Source: Brachionus plicatilis (lineage: Eukaryota; Rotifera; Eurotatoria; Ploima; Brachionidae). Taken from it: DNA of 64,000 bases. The notes beneath the pieces are model-generated. The model saw only the letters and a program-made list of their open reading frames with translations, was not told where the DNA came from and ran no database searches. The DNA is taken from contig QEOQ01000378.1 of NCBI GenBank assembly GCA_010279815.1, positions 220,894 to 284,893 on the forward strand, in the 5' to 3' direction. The position numbers and the translations under genes are program-made. Shown here piece by piece: positions 54,501 through 64,000 of this stretch. The stretch's first letter is position 1, and each line of letters begins with the position of its first letter.

Positions 54501-55633
54501 ATTTATATTTTTTAAAAATTGTAATAGAGTTAATATTGACATATTTATTTAATGAGTTTACAATCCAAAAAAAAAGCAAACTAAAAGAACTTTTAAGAAA
54601 AAATGAATTTTTGAACTTTTTTTTTGATTAAATTAAATTTTTTTAGAACAAATTTTGACATTAGAAAACAAAATTAAGAACTTTATCTTTTTTTTTTAGA
54701 ATTTTGATACTAAAATTTGCAAAAGTTCTTTTTTATCATTAAAATATTATTTATTTTTAAAGTAAAATAAAACATGAAAATTGTTTTGTTGAATTGAATT
54801 TATTAAAAAAAAATTTTTAAAGAATATTCAAATATTTCGAATAATTTTACAAGGATCTAGATTCAAGTTTAACAACCAACAACTAGGTAAAATTTCTGTA
54901 TTAGATTTTTTGTTGAATATTTTTTTTTTGATAATTTTTAAATATAAATATTATATAAAAATAAACTTAAATTTAAAATTTAAAATATCGATAAGAAGGT
55001 GAAAAACAAGAAAAAAATTCAACTGGCAAACCTGGTAATTTATCTAAGGTTTTTTTTTGGAAATTATCTCAAGCCCAAGTCCAAAAAATATTCAAAGTTA
55101 ACATAAGGTGAATTGATCTAAATAAATCAAATGAGCTTCATCGAAAAATTTTAGTTCCTTTTAACTTTTTTTCGCATAAAGTTTTAGAAGATTGTTTATA
55201 TTAAAAAATGGCATGATAAAATGGGCATCCTTTTTCATGTGTAATTTTTTTACAAATAAAATTTATTTGTCATGTTATTTTTTTTTAATAGCTGTAATTC
55301 TAAAAAAGTGAGAGGATACTGTGACATAAATCAAATTTAATCAATAAGGTTAAAATTAGTTAAATAGAATTATCTCAAAATATATTTGTTACTGTCAGAT
55401 ATATGCCATTTTAACACTTTTAAAACTTGTACTATTTTTTTAATTTTACACAAAATGACAAAAAAGATGATATTGAGGAAAGATTTAAAAAATAAAAAAA
55501 CCAAAAAATAATTTTAAAATTTTATTGGCGCCAATTTAAAAAATAAAAAATAAATTTTTTCTTTAAATTTTAGACATTATGATGATAAATATAAATTTTT
55601 GAGTGTCAAATCGGTCGTTGAGTCATCTGAAAA
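51509..55633. other. 4.1 kb of AT-rich intergenic DNA
   Basis: No gene, RNA or convincing repeat is visible. The frame at 53802-54023 has no protein-like features. The block around 53600-53760 is slightly less AT-rich but not coding. Confidence 0.5.
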
Positions 55634-57742
55634 ATGAAAAATTTACTAAATTTTTTCACTTTTTTATTTATTTTAAAATTTAGTTGGCAAAAATCGGACT
55701 CAAAAGTCGACTATATAATCAAATACCTTCCGAACTTTCAAAACAGCCCAAAAGACCCTAATTTCATCATGCTTGCCAAAACAAGCGACTTAAATCAAAC
55801 AATACCTGTTTACGAGAACACAAAAATTGGCAGTCTTGTTTGCTCTATTCTCTTAAAATCAAAAAATGACTCAGTACTTTACCTAAACGGTGCGCTCAGC
55901 CACAAATTCAAACTATTAAGAGTAGAATCTGGATCTAGTTATTTTATGGACTCGAACGAAAAACCAAAAGTGGTCATTAACTACTTTTGGCTGATGCTGG
56001 CCCAGCGAATAGATCGCGAAGTAGAATCATCAATAGATTTGACCCTGAGCACAAATGTGTCCGAACAAATTTCCCATCTGAACATTGCTGTCATGGACAT
56101 AAATGACAATGCGCCCAAATTTTCCAACTCAGAGCTCAGCTTTCATCTAGTCGAGAACAATCAAGAAAACATAAGCATTGGCAAAGTGAGAGCCACAGAC
56201 CCGGACAGTGGCGAGAATGGAACAATTAATTATTTTTATGACAGCGGGTCTTTTATGGACGAAAATAACACCACTCTGCCAGATGAGATGTTCCACTCGA
56301 TATTTGCCATAGAGCCCAAGTCGGGCACTATTCACCTCAAGACCAGTTTGGACCGGGAGCAAAATAAGAAATTCTCTTTTAAAATAATGGCCAGGGACAA
56401 TGGTAGACCAAGCTTGGAGTCAACAGAGCCAATTGGTGTGAACATAATCATTGATGATTTGAATGACAATGCTCCCCAATTTTATCAGCAAGAATCAAAT
56501 TTTTACATCAGAGAGAACTCGGAGCCCAACAGCTTCATCGGATGGTTCAAGGCGTTCGACCCGGACTCGGGTCTCAACTCACAGCTAGACTACTTTATTG
56601 AAAAAGTTGAAGATTTTGATCCTCCTGTGTACATCAATGAACATGGAGTGCTAAAAAGTCTTCATCACTTGCAAATCTCCAACCATTCGGGCTTTTCGAA
56701 TGGAATTTTCTCTTTGCCAAAGTACTTTTTTGATCTAAAAATTGTGGTCAAAGACAGGGGCATTGACAAAAAGTTGAGCCAAGAGAAATTGATTAGAATT
56801 ATAGTGTATGAAAGTGAGATTGTGGGCAGAGAGAGTGAAGAGTTGTATTTGGATGGCGACGAATACAATCTTGAATTTGACAATGAGACCGGGCTGTTTG
56901 ACTTTTTTCCAACCGATTCATTGGGACTCAATTGTGAACAGGTCAATTTGATTGATTACTTTCAAATGCACAAAAATGGTAGCCTAAAAGTTGTGAAAAA
57001 GTTTGACAATGAGACAGTTTGTTTTGTGAATGTGCGCAAAATTAGCCAAAGTAAGACCTATGTGTTCGAGGTGGTTTTGTACAAAGGGGTTGATAGGAAA
57101 GATGTGGAGAAATTTCGGCAGCAAAAAATGAGCACCAAACGTTTGCTGAAGCCTGAGCATGAGGAAAAATCAAGTTTTGTGTTTTTTTACTTTTTGGCAA
57201 TCGGATCTTTGATGCTGGCACTGTTCGGCTTTGTTTTTGCTCTTGTCTATTCATCCAAGCTTAAGTTGGTGAAAAAGTTTCTGAGCGAAAAAATGCAGCC
57301 TATTAGCTCGCTGATTAACTACAGACATGAGGAAGAAAGCGATTCAATAAAAAACTCCAAGCTGACCCAGTCAATGGACTCTGGTAAACAGCTGATTGAT
57401 TTAAAGAAAGAAATAGATTTGTGTAATAAGAAATTGAAGGATTTTAACTGGAATGGATGTGCTTCGTCGACTAATAGCTCCTTGTTGATCAAGGACAGTC
57501 CTGGAGGATCTTCGGTGAGCGAGGAAGCTCAGCCGAAAAAGGTTAGCTATGGCATTTACCAAGTGGCTAATCAGATTATTATTGATTATGATGATAACAC
57601 ATCGTGTGAGGTAGTGTCCAGCAAAAATACTCTCAATTCGAGTTTGAAGCGTTTTGAGAATATTTACTATTCCGAAAATGGCGGTTCTGTTGCTCAAGCC
57701 GATGCGGACAAGTCACAAAAATGTCTCAGCTCGTTTGTGTAA
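55634..57742 (+). CDS. Compact protocadherin-like adhesion protein
   Basis: The 702-residue single-exon frame starts with a signal peptide (about 1-18). Three cadherin repeats follow: the first ends at DINDNAPKF (155-163), the second holds ATDPDSGENGTINY and LDREQNKKFSFKIMARDNG and ends at DLNDNAPQF (275-283). The third has FDPDSGLNSQLDY and DLKIVVKDRG. These are the calcium-binding motifs. About 115 residues without clear domains lead to a membrane span (about 513-537) and a 165-residue cytoplasmic tail with no visible catenin-binding motif. Classical protocadherins have six or seven repeats, so this is a short form; an unusually long uninterrupted exon is typical of protocadherins. I cannot name a specific orthologue. 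Confidence 0.88.
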   Translation: MKNLLNFFTFLFILKFSWQKSDSKVDYIIKYLPNFQNSPKDPNFIMLAKTSDLNQTIPVYENTKIGSLVCSILLKSKNDSVLYLNGALSHKFKLLRVESGSSYFMDSNEKPKVVINYFWLMLAQRIDREVESSIDLTLSTNVSEQISHLNIAVMDINDNAPKFSNSELSFHLVENNQENISIGKVRATDPDSGENGTINYFYDSGSFMDENNTTLPDEMFHSIFAIEPKSGTIHLKTSLDREQNKKFSFKIMARDNGRPSLESTEPIGVNIIIDDLNDNAPQFYQQESNFYIRENSEPNSFIGWFKAFDPDSGLNSQLDYFIEKVEDFDPPVYINEHGVLKSLHHLQISNHSGFSNGIFSLPKYFFDLKIVVKDRGIDKKLSQEKLIRIIVYESEIVGRESEELYLDGDEYNLEFDNETGLFDFFPTDSLGLNCEQVNLIDYFQMHKNGSLKVVKKFDNETVCFVNVRKISQSKTYVFEVVLYKGVDRKDVEKFRQQKMSTKRLLKPEHEEKSSFVFFYFLAIGSLMLALFGFVFALVYSSKLKLVKKFLSEKMQPISSLINYRHEEESDSIKNSKLTQSMDSGKQLIDLKKEIDLCNKKLKDFNWNGCASSTNSSLLIKDSPGGSSVSEEAQPKKVSYGIYQVANQIIIDYDDNTSCEVVSSKNTLNSSLKRFENIYYSENGGSVAQADADKSQKCLSSFV

Positions 57743-58700
57743 TAATTTTCAGCTCCGATTTTTTTTATTTTTAAATTATTTTATTTAATTATTTAAATTT
57801 GTAAATTAATAAATTGAATTTTTAACGCTTTGGAAATATTTTTATTTTTATGAGTGGTCGGGTAAGGATTGATCGATAAAAATATATTTTAAATGAATCA
57901 AGTAAAAACATAAATTCATTTTTTTTAAACTATTATCTGATGCATAAATTTTTTTTTCATAAATGCTAATAAAAAATGATTTTTTTTTGTGAAAATTTAA
58001 AATTAAAAACGGAGTATTATTTATTAACTAAAATTACTAATTTTTCCACCAATTTTACTAAATGAATATAAAGATACCTTTATTTTCATAAAATTAATTG
58101 ATTAATATAAAAATGTAAATTTATTTAAAAAATAAAATTCGACGCTTTTTTTCCAAGTTTTAGTTAAATAAAAAAATAATAATTTTTTGCCCTTCAAAAC
58201 TTTTTAATTCGAAACCAGAGTAAAGAACTCAGATTTTTTTCACCATTCATTATAACAATATTCTAAATTATCTAAACACTGTTCCAATTCAATTTCTTTT
58301 TTTTATTGCCAATAAAAACAAAATTTTTGTCTGTTTAGACTCGAAAAATTGATAAAAATCAACTTAAACGTCGATCAGCTGATTTTTATTTTTTTTAATT
58401 AAATAATGTTTAATTTATAATTTTGATACGATTTAGAAAATTATTAAAATTAAAATCAATTATGCAAAATTAGCAAAATATTTTTTTTTTTAGAAATTTT
58501 AGTTGAAAAATAATAAATGGTTATTAAAAATCAAATTAAGTTTGCAAAATAAATTCATTAGAAAAAACATTAGAAAAGTGTCATTTTGATTTAAAAAAAA
58601 GGAATCAAGATAAATCTCAGAATTAATATTGCTCAAACCCAATCCATCTTATTTAGAAAAAAAAAATTTTTCAAAAACTGAATATAAAAATTATTTATAT
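57743..58700. other. AT-rich intergenic DNA
   Basis: No feature can be supported. Confidence 0.5.
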
Positions 58701-59060
58701 TGTTAGCGGCTTATCACATTAGTGAAAATCTGGAATGCTACACAGTCTCTCTGGAGAAAATAATAATTAAAAGTCCTTAGTTTAAGTGTTAGTAACTTAA
58801 TTGTTGCTAGTAGTTGTTACTTCATTAATAAAATAAAATAGAATAAAATACAAAATGTTGCTAAGCCTAATTTGTAACTTATAAGAAATGCTCTTCGTAT
58901 AAATGGAACAAGACTTTTGGATAAATGTGGATGTGTATTCTTAAACTTAAATTTGGCATAAGACATATTAATAAATTGTTCAAAAAGCACTTTTAACTCT
59001 TTTATTATGAGCACCAACAAGTCGTTGACCGCACGTCAACAAAGTGGCGCTGCGAACAGG
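58701..59060 (+). mobile_element. LTR plus primer-binding site of an LTR retrotransposon
   Basis: A TGTTAGCGGC...CGTCAACA unit of 341 bp (58701-59041) has LTR-type TG...CA ends, a TATAAAT box near 58909 and A/T-rich poly(A)-like words. Three bases later TGGCGCTGCGAACAGG (59045-59060) has the form of a primer-binding site; its complement ends like a tRNA with discriminator G, fitting tRNA-Ser. No gag-pol frame or second LTR was found downstream, so it is a 5' remnant. Confidence 0.5.
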
Positions 59061-59620
59061 ATCCGCTCTACAAGACAAGATAATGGTCCGTCAACAATAT
59101 TTTTATTTCGAAAACAAAATTGGATAGTTTTCTTTGTTAAAAATCAAAAGAGTTTTTCATAAAACTTTTAAATTTAAAACTTGAAGTGAATAGTTTTAAT
59201 GAAATTAAATAAAAAAAAAGGGGATAAATTTAACCAAAAGTGCAATTACTCAATATTATATACCATCTTAAAGCTTATTCTTTTATCTTTCAATTGAGCA
59301 TATATAGAGTGGACCATAGACTTTATTCTTTTATTTTTTTTAGATTTAACTAGACCATGAAAATTTTGGACAAAAATAGGTCTAAAAGGGGAAGAGATAT
59401 ATAGATGAACTTGATTTAAGTTTTTTTCTATAACTCAGTCTCATTGCTACTTAAGTTTAAAATTTTAAGTGGATAGCTTATTGCGTTCAAAAGTTATTTC
59501 GAATAAAGTGAAATTACCTCTTTTTTCACCCCTTGGAAATTAAGGTAATATTAAGGGTTTTTTGACCATAACTTTTGAACAGAACATTGTACAGACATAC
59601 TTTATATATCGTTATAATCC
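59061..59620. other. Non-coding DNA, possibly mobile-element interior
   Basis: There is no open frame of note. The sequence is somewhat less monotonous than typical spacer. Confidence 0.35.
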
Positions 59621-59639
59621 ATATTCAATTTTCTATCCA

Positions 59640-60193
59640 ACTATATGTAATAATAAATTTTGAAAATTGAAAGACTAGAGTACATTTTGAGGGTTTGAGG
59701 AAGTTCAAATCGATTTTTTGAACACCCGTTAATTTAAGCCCTCTTTCATTTTCCATTAAGGAACCATACAAAGGACAAGGTACACCATTTGGGAGCTTAC
59801 TTAATGCTCTCATCACTTCATTTTGTGGCAATTCAAAGCACGGAGGACTTGAAAGAGCCGAGGTTTTTTACTGATTTGACCTTAACTTTACTGAATTAAT
59901 TTGTAATTTTGATAAAGAAGAGCTTAAAACATCAATTTTTGGCTCATTCTCAGAATCAGACTCGTCATCTAAATCTGAACTTTCTGGGTCATTTTTTTTT
60001 TTAATGTTATAGACGTAGAGTCAGTGTTTACATCTTCATCTGCTATTTTTAGGTTCTCATTATCGTCGTCATCAGCAGTTAAATCATCATTTTTAATTGA
60101 ACCCTTTAATGGTCCAAAAAGCGATTCGACATTTGTGTCTGAATTACCTTTGATTTTAATTTTCATTTTTAATTTTGAATTAAAGAAGTTCAA
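59640..60193 (-). pseudogene. Broken acidic ORF
   Basis: On the minus strand KMKIKIKGNSDTNVESLFG leads into an Asp-rich stretch. An 11-base A run (about 59992-60002) shifts the frame; in the shifted frame it continues DPESSDLDDESDSENEPKID to a TAA near 59875. The same frame then stays open as SSPPCFELPQNEVMRALSKL and on to about 59640. One homopolymer shift plus one stop interrupt an otherwise coherent protein. The family is not recognised. Confidence 0.4.
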
Positions 60194-60528
60194 CTTTTTA
60201 TATAGAGATTTCTTAGAGTCAAAAGAAGTCTGTGTTTTAAAAGAAAAAAAAATTCAAAACATATAGTATTTTCATATATTCAAATATATTATTTTTTTAA
60301 ATATTATATCCTTTATGTGTTGAAATTTTTTATAGCTCATGATTTTTATGCTTGATCATTGAAAAATTCTAGTGATATTTGATCATCACAGATCACAAAC
60401 CTAGCAAGATGATAAAGATCAAATATTTAGTGAACATGAAGATCACATAGTCGACAAGACCCATAAATTTTTTACTCAAAAACATTGTTGCCATAATTAA
60501 AAAATTTAATAAAAATTCAAATAATTCC

Positions 60529-61178
60529 TAGGGTTGTTAATCTAAAATCTAAGATCGATTGAAACTCGTTTTTTTCAATCGATTTAAAAAAAATCGTGAT
60601 TTTTTTCTTTTTATCCGAATAAAATTAAAATAATCGATAAAAAAGAAAATTAAAAAAAATAAATATTCGATTAAAAATTTTCGATTTAAAAAAAAAAACA
60701 ATTCGATTTTTTAGAATCATAACAAAAAAAAAGAATCCCTAAAATTTTTTTAAAAATTAAACTATATCGCTAAAAACTTTTAAAATTTTTTAAATTATCT
60801 TCAATAAAAAGTAGTAATTCTAAGTGATTACTATCAAGTCTACTTCTTAAGTCTGTTTGAATTTGACCGGCATGACTAAAAAGACATTCACTTGGAACTG
60901 AAGACGCTGTAATACAAAAAAAGTGTTTTTTTTAAACCTTAAAACACGTTTTGAAAATTTTTTTGTTTTGATTTTATTTTTTTATGACTAAGTTTAAAAG
61001 AATTTCTAGAAAGTTTATTTTACGACAAGATTAAGATGATGCTAATATTTTTTTTTATTTTTTATCAAACAAAAAAGAATCTTCGAATAAAAAAAAATTT
61101 ATTCGATAGAATCAAAAAATACAAATTCGATTTTTTTATTGAAATCATTTAAAAAAAATACATCAATTGACAACCCTA
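60529..61178. mobile_element. hAT-type deletion derivative, TAGGGTTG ends
   Basis: The ends TAGGGTTGTTAA and TTGACAACCCTA are inverted. Flanks ATAATTCC and TTAATTAT are only loosely similar, so the target duplication has decayed. AATCGATT-type words fill the subterminal parts. It contains the transposase fragment below. Confidence 0.65.
60770..60913 (-). pseudogene. hAT transposase C-terminal dimerisation fragment
   Basis: The minus strand reads ITASSVPSECLFSHAGQI then SRLDSNHLELLLFIEDNL and stops at TAG 60770-60772. The S-V-P-S-E-x-x-F-S-x-A-G motif is the signature of the hAT dimerisation domain. A TATTACAG acceptor-like site lies at its start, so this is the retained last exon of a lost transposase gene. 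Confidence 0.8.
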
Positions 61179-61613
61179 TTAATTATCGCAATAACCATTG
61201 TCTACACTCTTTCTTACTTTTAATCTTTTATTTGATATTATCTTATATATATAATTATATATAATTATTTCTTTTACTATAAAAATGTAATACTTTATTT
61301 CATTTATTCGTCTTATTCGAATATTTCTACTAACAATATAAAACGTTTACCTAGGCTTATTGTCCTATTTGTTATAAGTGTTATTTTATCATTTAATAAA
61401 ATCAAAATCAAAATAAAAACAAATAAACTGAGTTTTATTAACTCAACCTAATCCCAGGGTTAACAGATACATAATTTACTAATACAATATTTTTAAATTT
61501 TTTAACTTTAAAAGTACATTCACATAAAAATCTAAAAATATTAAAAATGATAAATTGAATTTTGAATAAATGTCTTTAAATTTATTTTCAAGTTAATACG
61601 TATATAAATATAT

Positions 61614-62468
61614 TTAAGTGATTAAATAAAATTTATGAAAATTATAAAATTCACTAATTGCCTTTGCAATATTTTTGGCATGTATTTTTACTTGTTTATA
61701 AGAGCTTCTCAGATAATAAGCTAATTCGATTTGAATTGTATTCACATTTGGAGACTTGTGCACAGCTGTAATGTACCCACCATAATAATAATCACCATTT
61801 CCAGGACCCCTAATTGATGGCGATGGTACTACTCTATAGTTATACTTTTCAATATATTTCCCCAAAGATACATCTCCACGAATTGTTCTTTCCAAACTAA
61901 AACCTTTTGATGCTTTCAGCGCATTTATTGAGCTTTTATCGGTTTCTTTTAGTACAGGCTGATTAAGCTCTTGTTCAGTTAAAAGATAACCAATTTCAGT
62001 CCAATTTTCTTTGTGAGATTGTCCATGTAAGTCAATGATCAATAATTGCTTGTAAAGCAAGCTCATGTCTCTTTTAAATTTGTTAATGTAATTGTGGTAT
62101 TCTTGGTAAGTTTTTTGACAGTCTAAAGTTAAGGAGCGATTTGAACAGCTTACTTGAGGAGTTCGATTAGGGTCCATTTTTCTTCTGTGTAAATTGTTCA
62201 AAACCATAAATGGTTTTTTTCCTAATAGAGAAAATAACTCAGAATTTAATTGTTTAGCAAAACGGCGCGTGTTGTAATCTATTACCAAGCCACCATCTTC
62301 TTCATTTCTATCAGCTATTTCATTTGGTAATAAATCGCCATCGTGAGGAACACTTATCAAAACATTTAAATTGCCTATTTCAAATTCGGTGTAACCTTTA
62401 TTGCCACTGATTGTTTGAGATTTGATATAATTAAATAGAAAAATAAGAAACAAAATTTTTGGTTTCAT
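61614..62468 (-). CDS. Secreted N-formylglutamate amidohydrolase-like protein
   Basis: The 284-residue product starts with a signal peptide (about 1-17, KILFLIFLFNYIKS). Family motifs follow: LISVPHDGDLLP (37-48), NNLHRRKMDPNR (91-102), LLIIDLHGQSHK (142-153) and IQIELAYYLR (245-254). In bacterial N-formylglutamate deformylases such His/Glu/Asp positions bind the metal and act on formylglutamate in histidine breakdown. Secretion and an animal setting make another substrate likely; this is inference. ATG 62466-62468 is preceded on the complement by TTTTATCAG, acceptor-like, two bases away. No intron interrupts the frame. Confidence 0.8.
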   Translation of the reverse strand: MKPKILFLIFLFNYIKSQTISGNKGYTEFEIGNLNVLISVPHDGDLLPNEIADRNEEDGGLVIDYNTRRFAKQLNSELFSLLGKKPFMVLNNLHRRKMDPNRTPQVSCSNRSLTLDCQKTYQEYHNYINKFKRDMSLLYKQLLIIDLHGQSHKENWTEIGYLLTEQELNQPVLKETDKSSINALKASKGFSLERTIRGDVSLGKYIEKYNYRVVPSPSIRGPGNGDYYYGGYITAVHKSPNVNTIQIELAYYLRSSYKQVKIHAKNIAKAISEFYNFHKFYLIT

Positions 62469-64000
62469 TTCTGATAAAATGTTTTCCTTAATATTTTTTT
62501 ATATTAAATTTTATTGAAATTTAAAATTTAAAGTAAAAAATTTTTTTTGCCTATTATATATGTAATGTGCACACCTTGAGATAACAATTTTGAGTCTTTA
62601 AAATTCCGAAATTAGACACTAATTTGAAGTTTAAGATCAAAATTTGATTTTTCCAAGTAAATCATATTTTGATTAAATCAACACTCAATATTTATTACTA
62701 AATCAATATCACAAAAGTTAGATATAATCGAAAATATGTAAAAATATTAAAAATATTTAAAAATATAAATTGATTTCGTAAAAGAAAAGATCTATTTCAA
62801 AATCCTTAGACATAAACAGAAATTTTAATTTAAAATTTTTAAATTAGGGGATCGAAATTGATGAAAATCTGGAATACCTTCATCATCTCCCCCTCCACAA
62901 TCACATGAGAGTAGTAAAGAGTTTTACAAAGGCTTTACATAATATGAAAAATATTTAGGACTATAAGAAAAAACTTATTCAATTTTTATCACTTTGTTCT
63001 GTTCTGTTGTTCTGAACATCACAAATCCATTTAATAAAATATAAATTAATTTTTGACCAGAGTCTTTTTAATTAAATTTTAAAATAAAAAATAAAACTAC
63101 CATATTTCCTTGCTCAATATGAAATCCGACTTTGGCGCAAACAATAAATAGAGATTAAGATTTTATTATAACAAAAATTTTATTGATAAATTTTTTCACA
63201 AGAAAAATGTGATCAATGCTCATAAAATTTACTGAATTGAATGTTTTTCAGAGTTTTTAGAACCAGTTTGAATTAAGAAATGTTTTTCAAAACGGTTTTA
63301 TGGAACCGTTCTACCAGGCCTATTTCTCAATGATAAAAAATTTAAATTCAAAAGAAATAAATTAGACTATAATCAAGGAAAAATTAGTTTTATTAGATAA
63401 TGGTCATTCTAAAGTAAAAATAATTGTTTTTGCATATTTCTGTAGAACTTGGAAAGCTGAAATGTCAATTTTTTAGTATGCAAGGTAGCAAATATTTCTA
63501 GGTTATGCCTAAATGCTTTTTGAAAAAGATTCAACAATTGTGTAAAGGTTTTTTTTGAAAAAAAAGTTTTATTTTTTCTTGCTTTTCCATCAATCTAATC
63601 AAAAAATAAAATAAAAAAATGGATAAAATTAATTTAGAGAAACTGTTCAAAAGTTTAAGAATTTTCAAATATTATTTTAAGGACGAATAATTTTTGATAC
63701 CGCTATTTTAATAAAAACTAATCTAAATTAATTTAAAAATACTTTTCAATTAAGATTTAATAAAATAATTTGGTGAAAATTAAAAATGAAAAATGTACTA
63801 TAAGGATTGAAAGTGACATTTAAATGGTACTTAAATGACAAACTACATTGGAAAGGTCTCGGGCAAGGTCAACATGCAGAAACGCATATGAAAGTTTCAG
63901 AATACTTAAAATCGGTTCAAATAGTGCTGAAAAACCTCGCTATTAAAGTCAAAAAGTTGGAATAGGACAATTTTGCATTTAATCAATATGATGGTTATAG
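62469..64000. other. AT-rich intergenic DNA to window end
   Basis: A minus-side promoter for the preceding gene would lie at the left. A 47-codon open run at about 63818-63965 (LNDKLHWKGLGQGQH...) is slightly protein-like but unrecognised. A small stem AACGG/CCGTT lies at 63291-63310. Confidence 0.4.

Overview
The window is nuclear DNA from a very AT-rich metazoan. The genes are animal ones (TAF10, WDR70, TMEM70, a CAAP1-type protein, MARF1, POLR1D, LIPT2, a cadherin). They are split by short AT-rich introns of 55-65 bp plus a few of about 2.5 kb, and the spaces between are packed with decayed LINEs, hAT-type MITEs, foldback elements and minisatellites. Size and style fit a small-genome invertebrate; a monogonont rotifer (Brachionus-like) is my best guess, from general impression and not from any search. 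Coding exons stand out as islands of higher GC. Two runs of N (25306-25809, 36352-37056) are assembly gaps.

Layout. 1-3.2 kb: a hairpin whose arms match the next gene, a small OTU-like ORF with a TATA box, an orphan coding segment and TAF10 (-). 4.5-7.0 kb: a transposon-like exon, a 686-bp DNA transposon inserted in an older repeat, and a four-exon gene (-) with an AT-hook and ET-P repeats. 7.5-14 kb: mostly repeats (degenerate tRNA-like units, 20-, 83- and ~300-bp tandem arrays, a 2.3-kb inverted repeat, a MITE carrying an AT-hook coding tail). 14.3-20.2 kb: WDR70 (+), a LINE relic, an unknown membrane protein (+) and TMEM70 (-). 20.6-23.5 kb: a LINE 3' end and a cluster of hairpins. 23.5-29.4 kb: one three-exon CAAP1-type gene (-), assembled here from two long open frames and a conserved 85-nt exon. 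30-36 kb: transposon graveyard. 36-40.3 kb: four identical tRNA-Phe genes (+); two more lie on the minus strand at 49.8 and 51.4 kb. 40.6-46.5 kb: MARF1 (+), three exons, one RRM and about eight LOTUS domains. 47-49.1 kb: LINE relic, foldback and an intact hAT MITE. 50-51.2 kb: POLR1D and LIPT2 in tandem, 150 bp apart. 55.6-57.7 kb: a compact three-repeat cadherin. 58.7-61.2 kb: LTR with primer-binding site, a broken acidic ORF, and a hAT derivative that keeps the transposase C-terminus. 61.6-62.5 kb: a secreted N-formylglutamate-amidohydrolase-like protein (-).

The host genes do not form a pathway: they cover transcription (TAF10, POLR1D), mitochondrial function (TMEM70, LIPT2), RNA control (MARF1), DNA-damage or chromatin-linked WD repeats (WDR70), and adhesion or secretion. 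Shared features worth noting are AG acceptor-like sites directly before several start codons (possible spliced-leader or 5'UTR splicing) and many LINE 3' tails ending in a stem-loop plus a short microsatellite. The most unusual item is the hairpin at 361-440, which carries a perfect 20-nt antisense match to the ORF 470 bp downstream.
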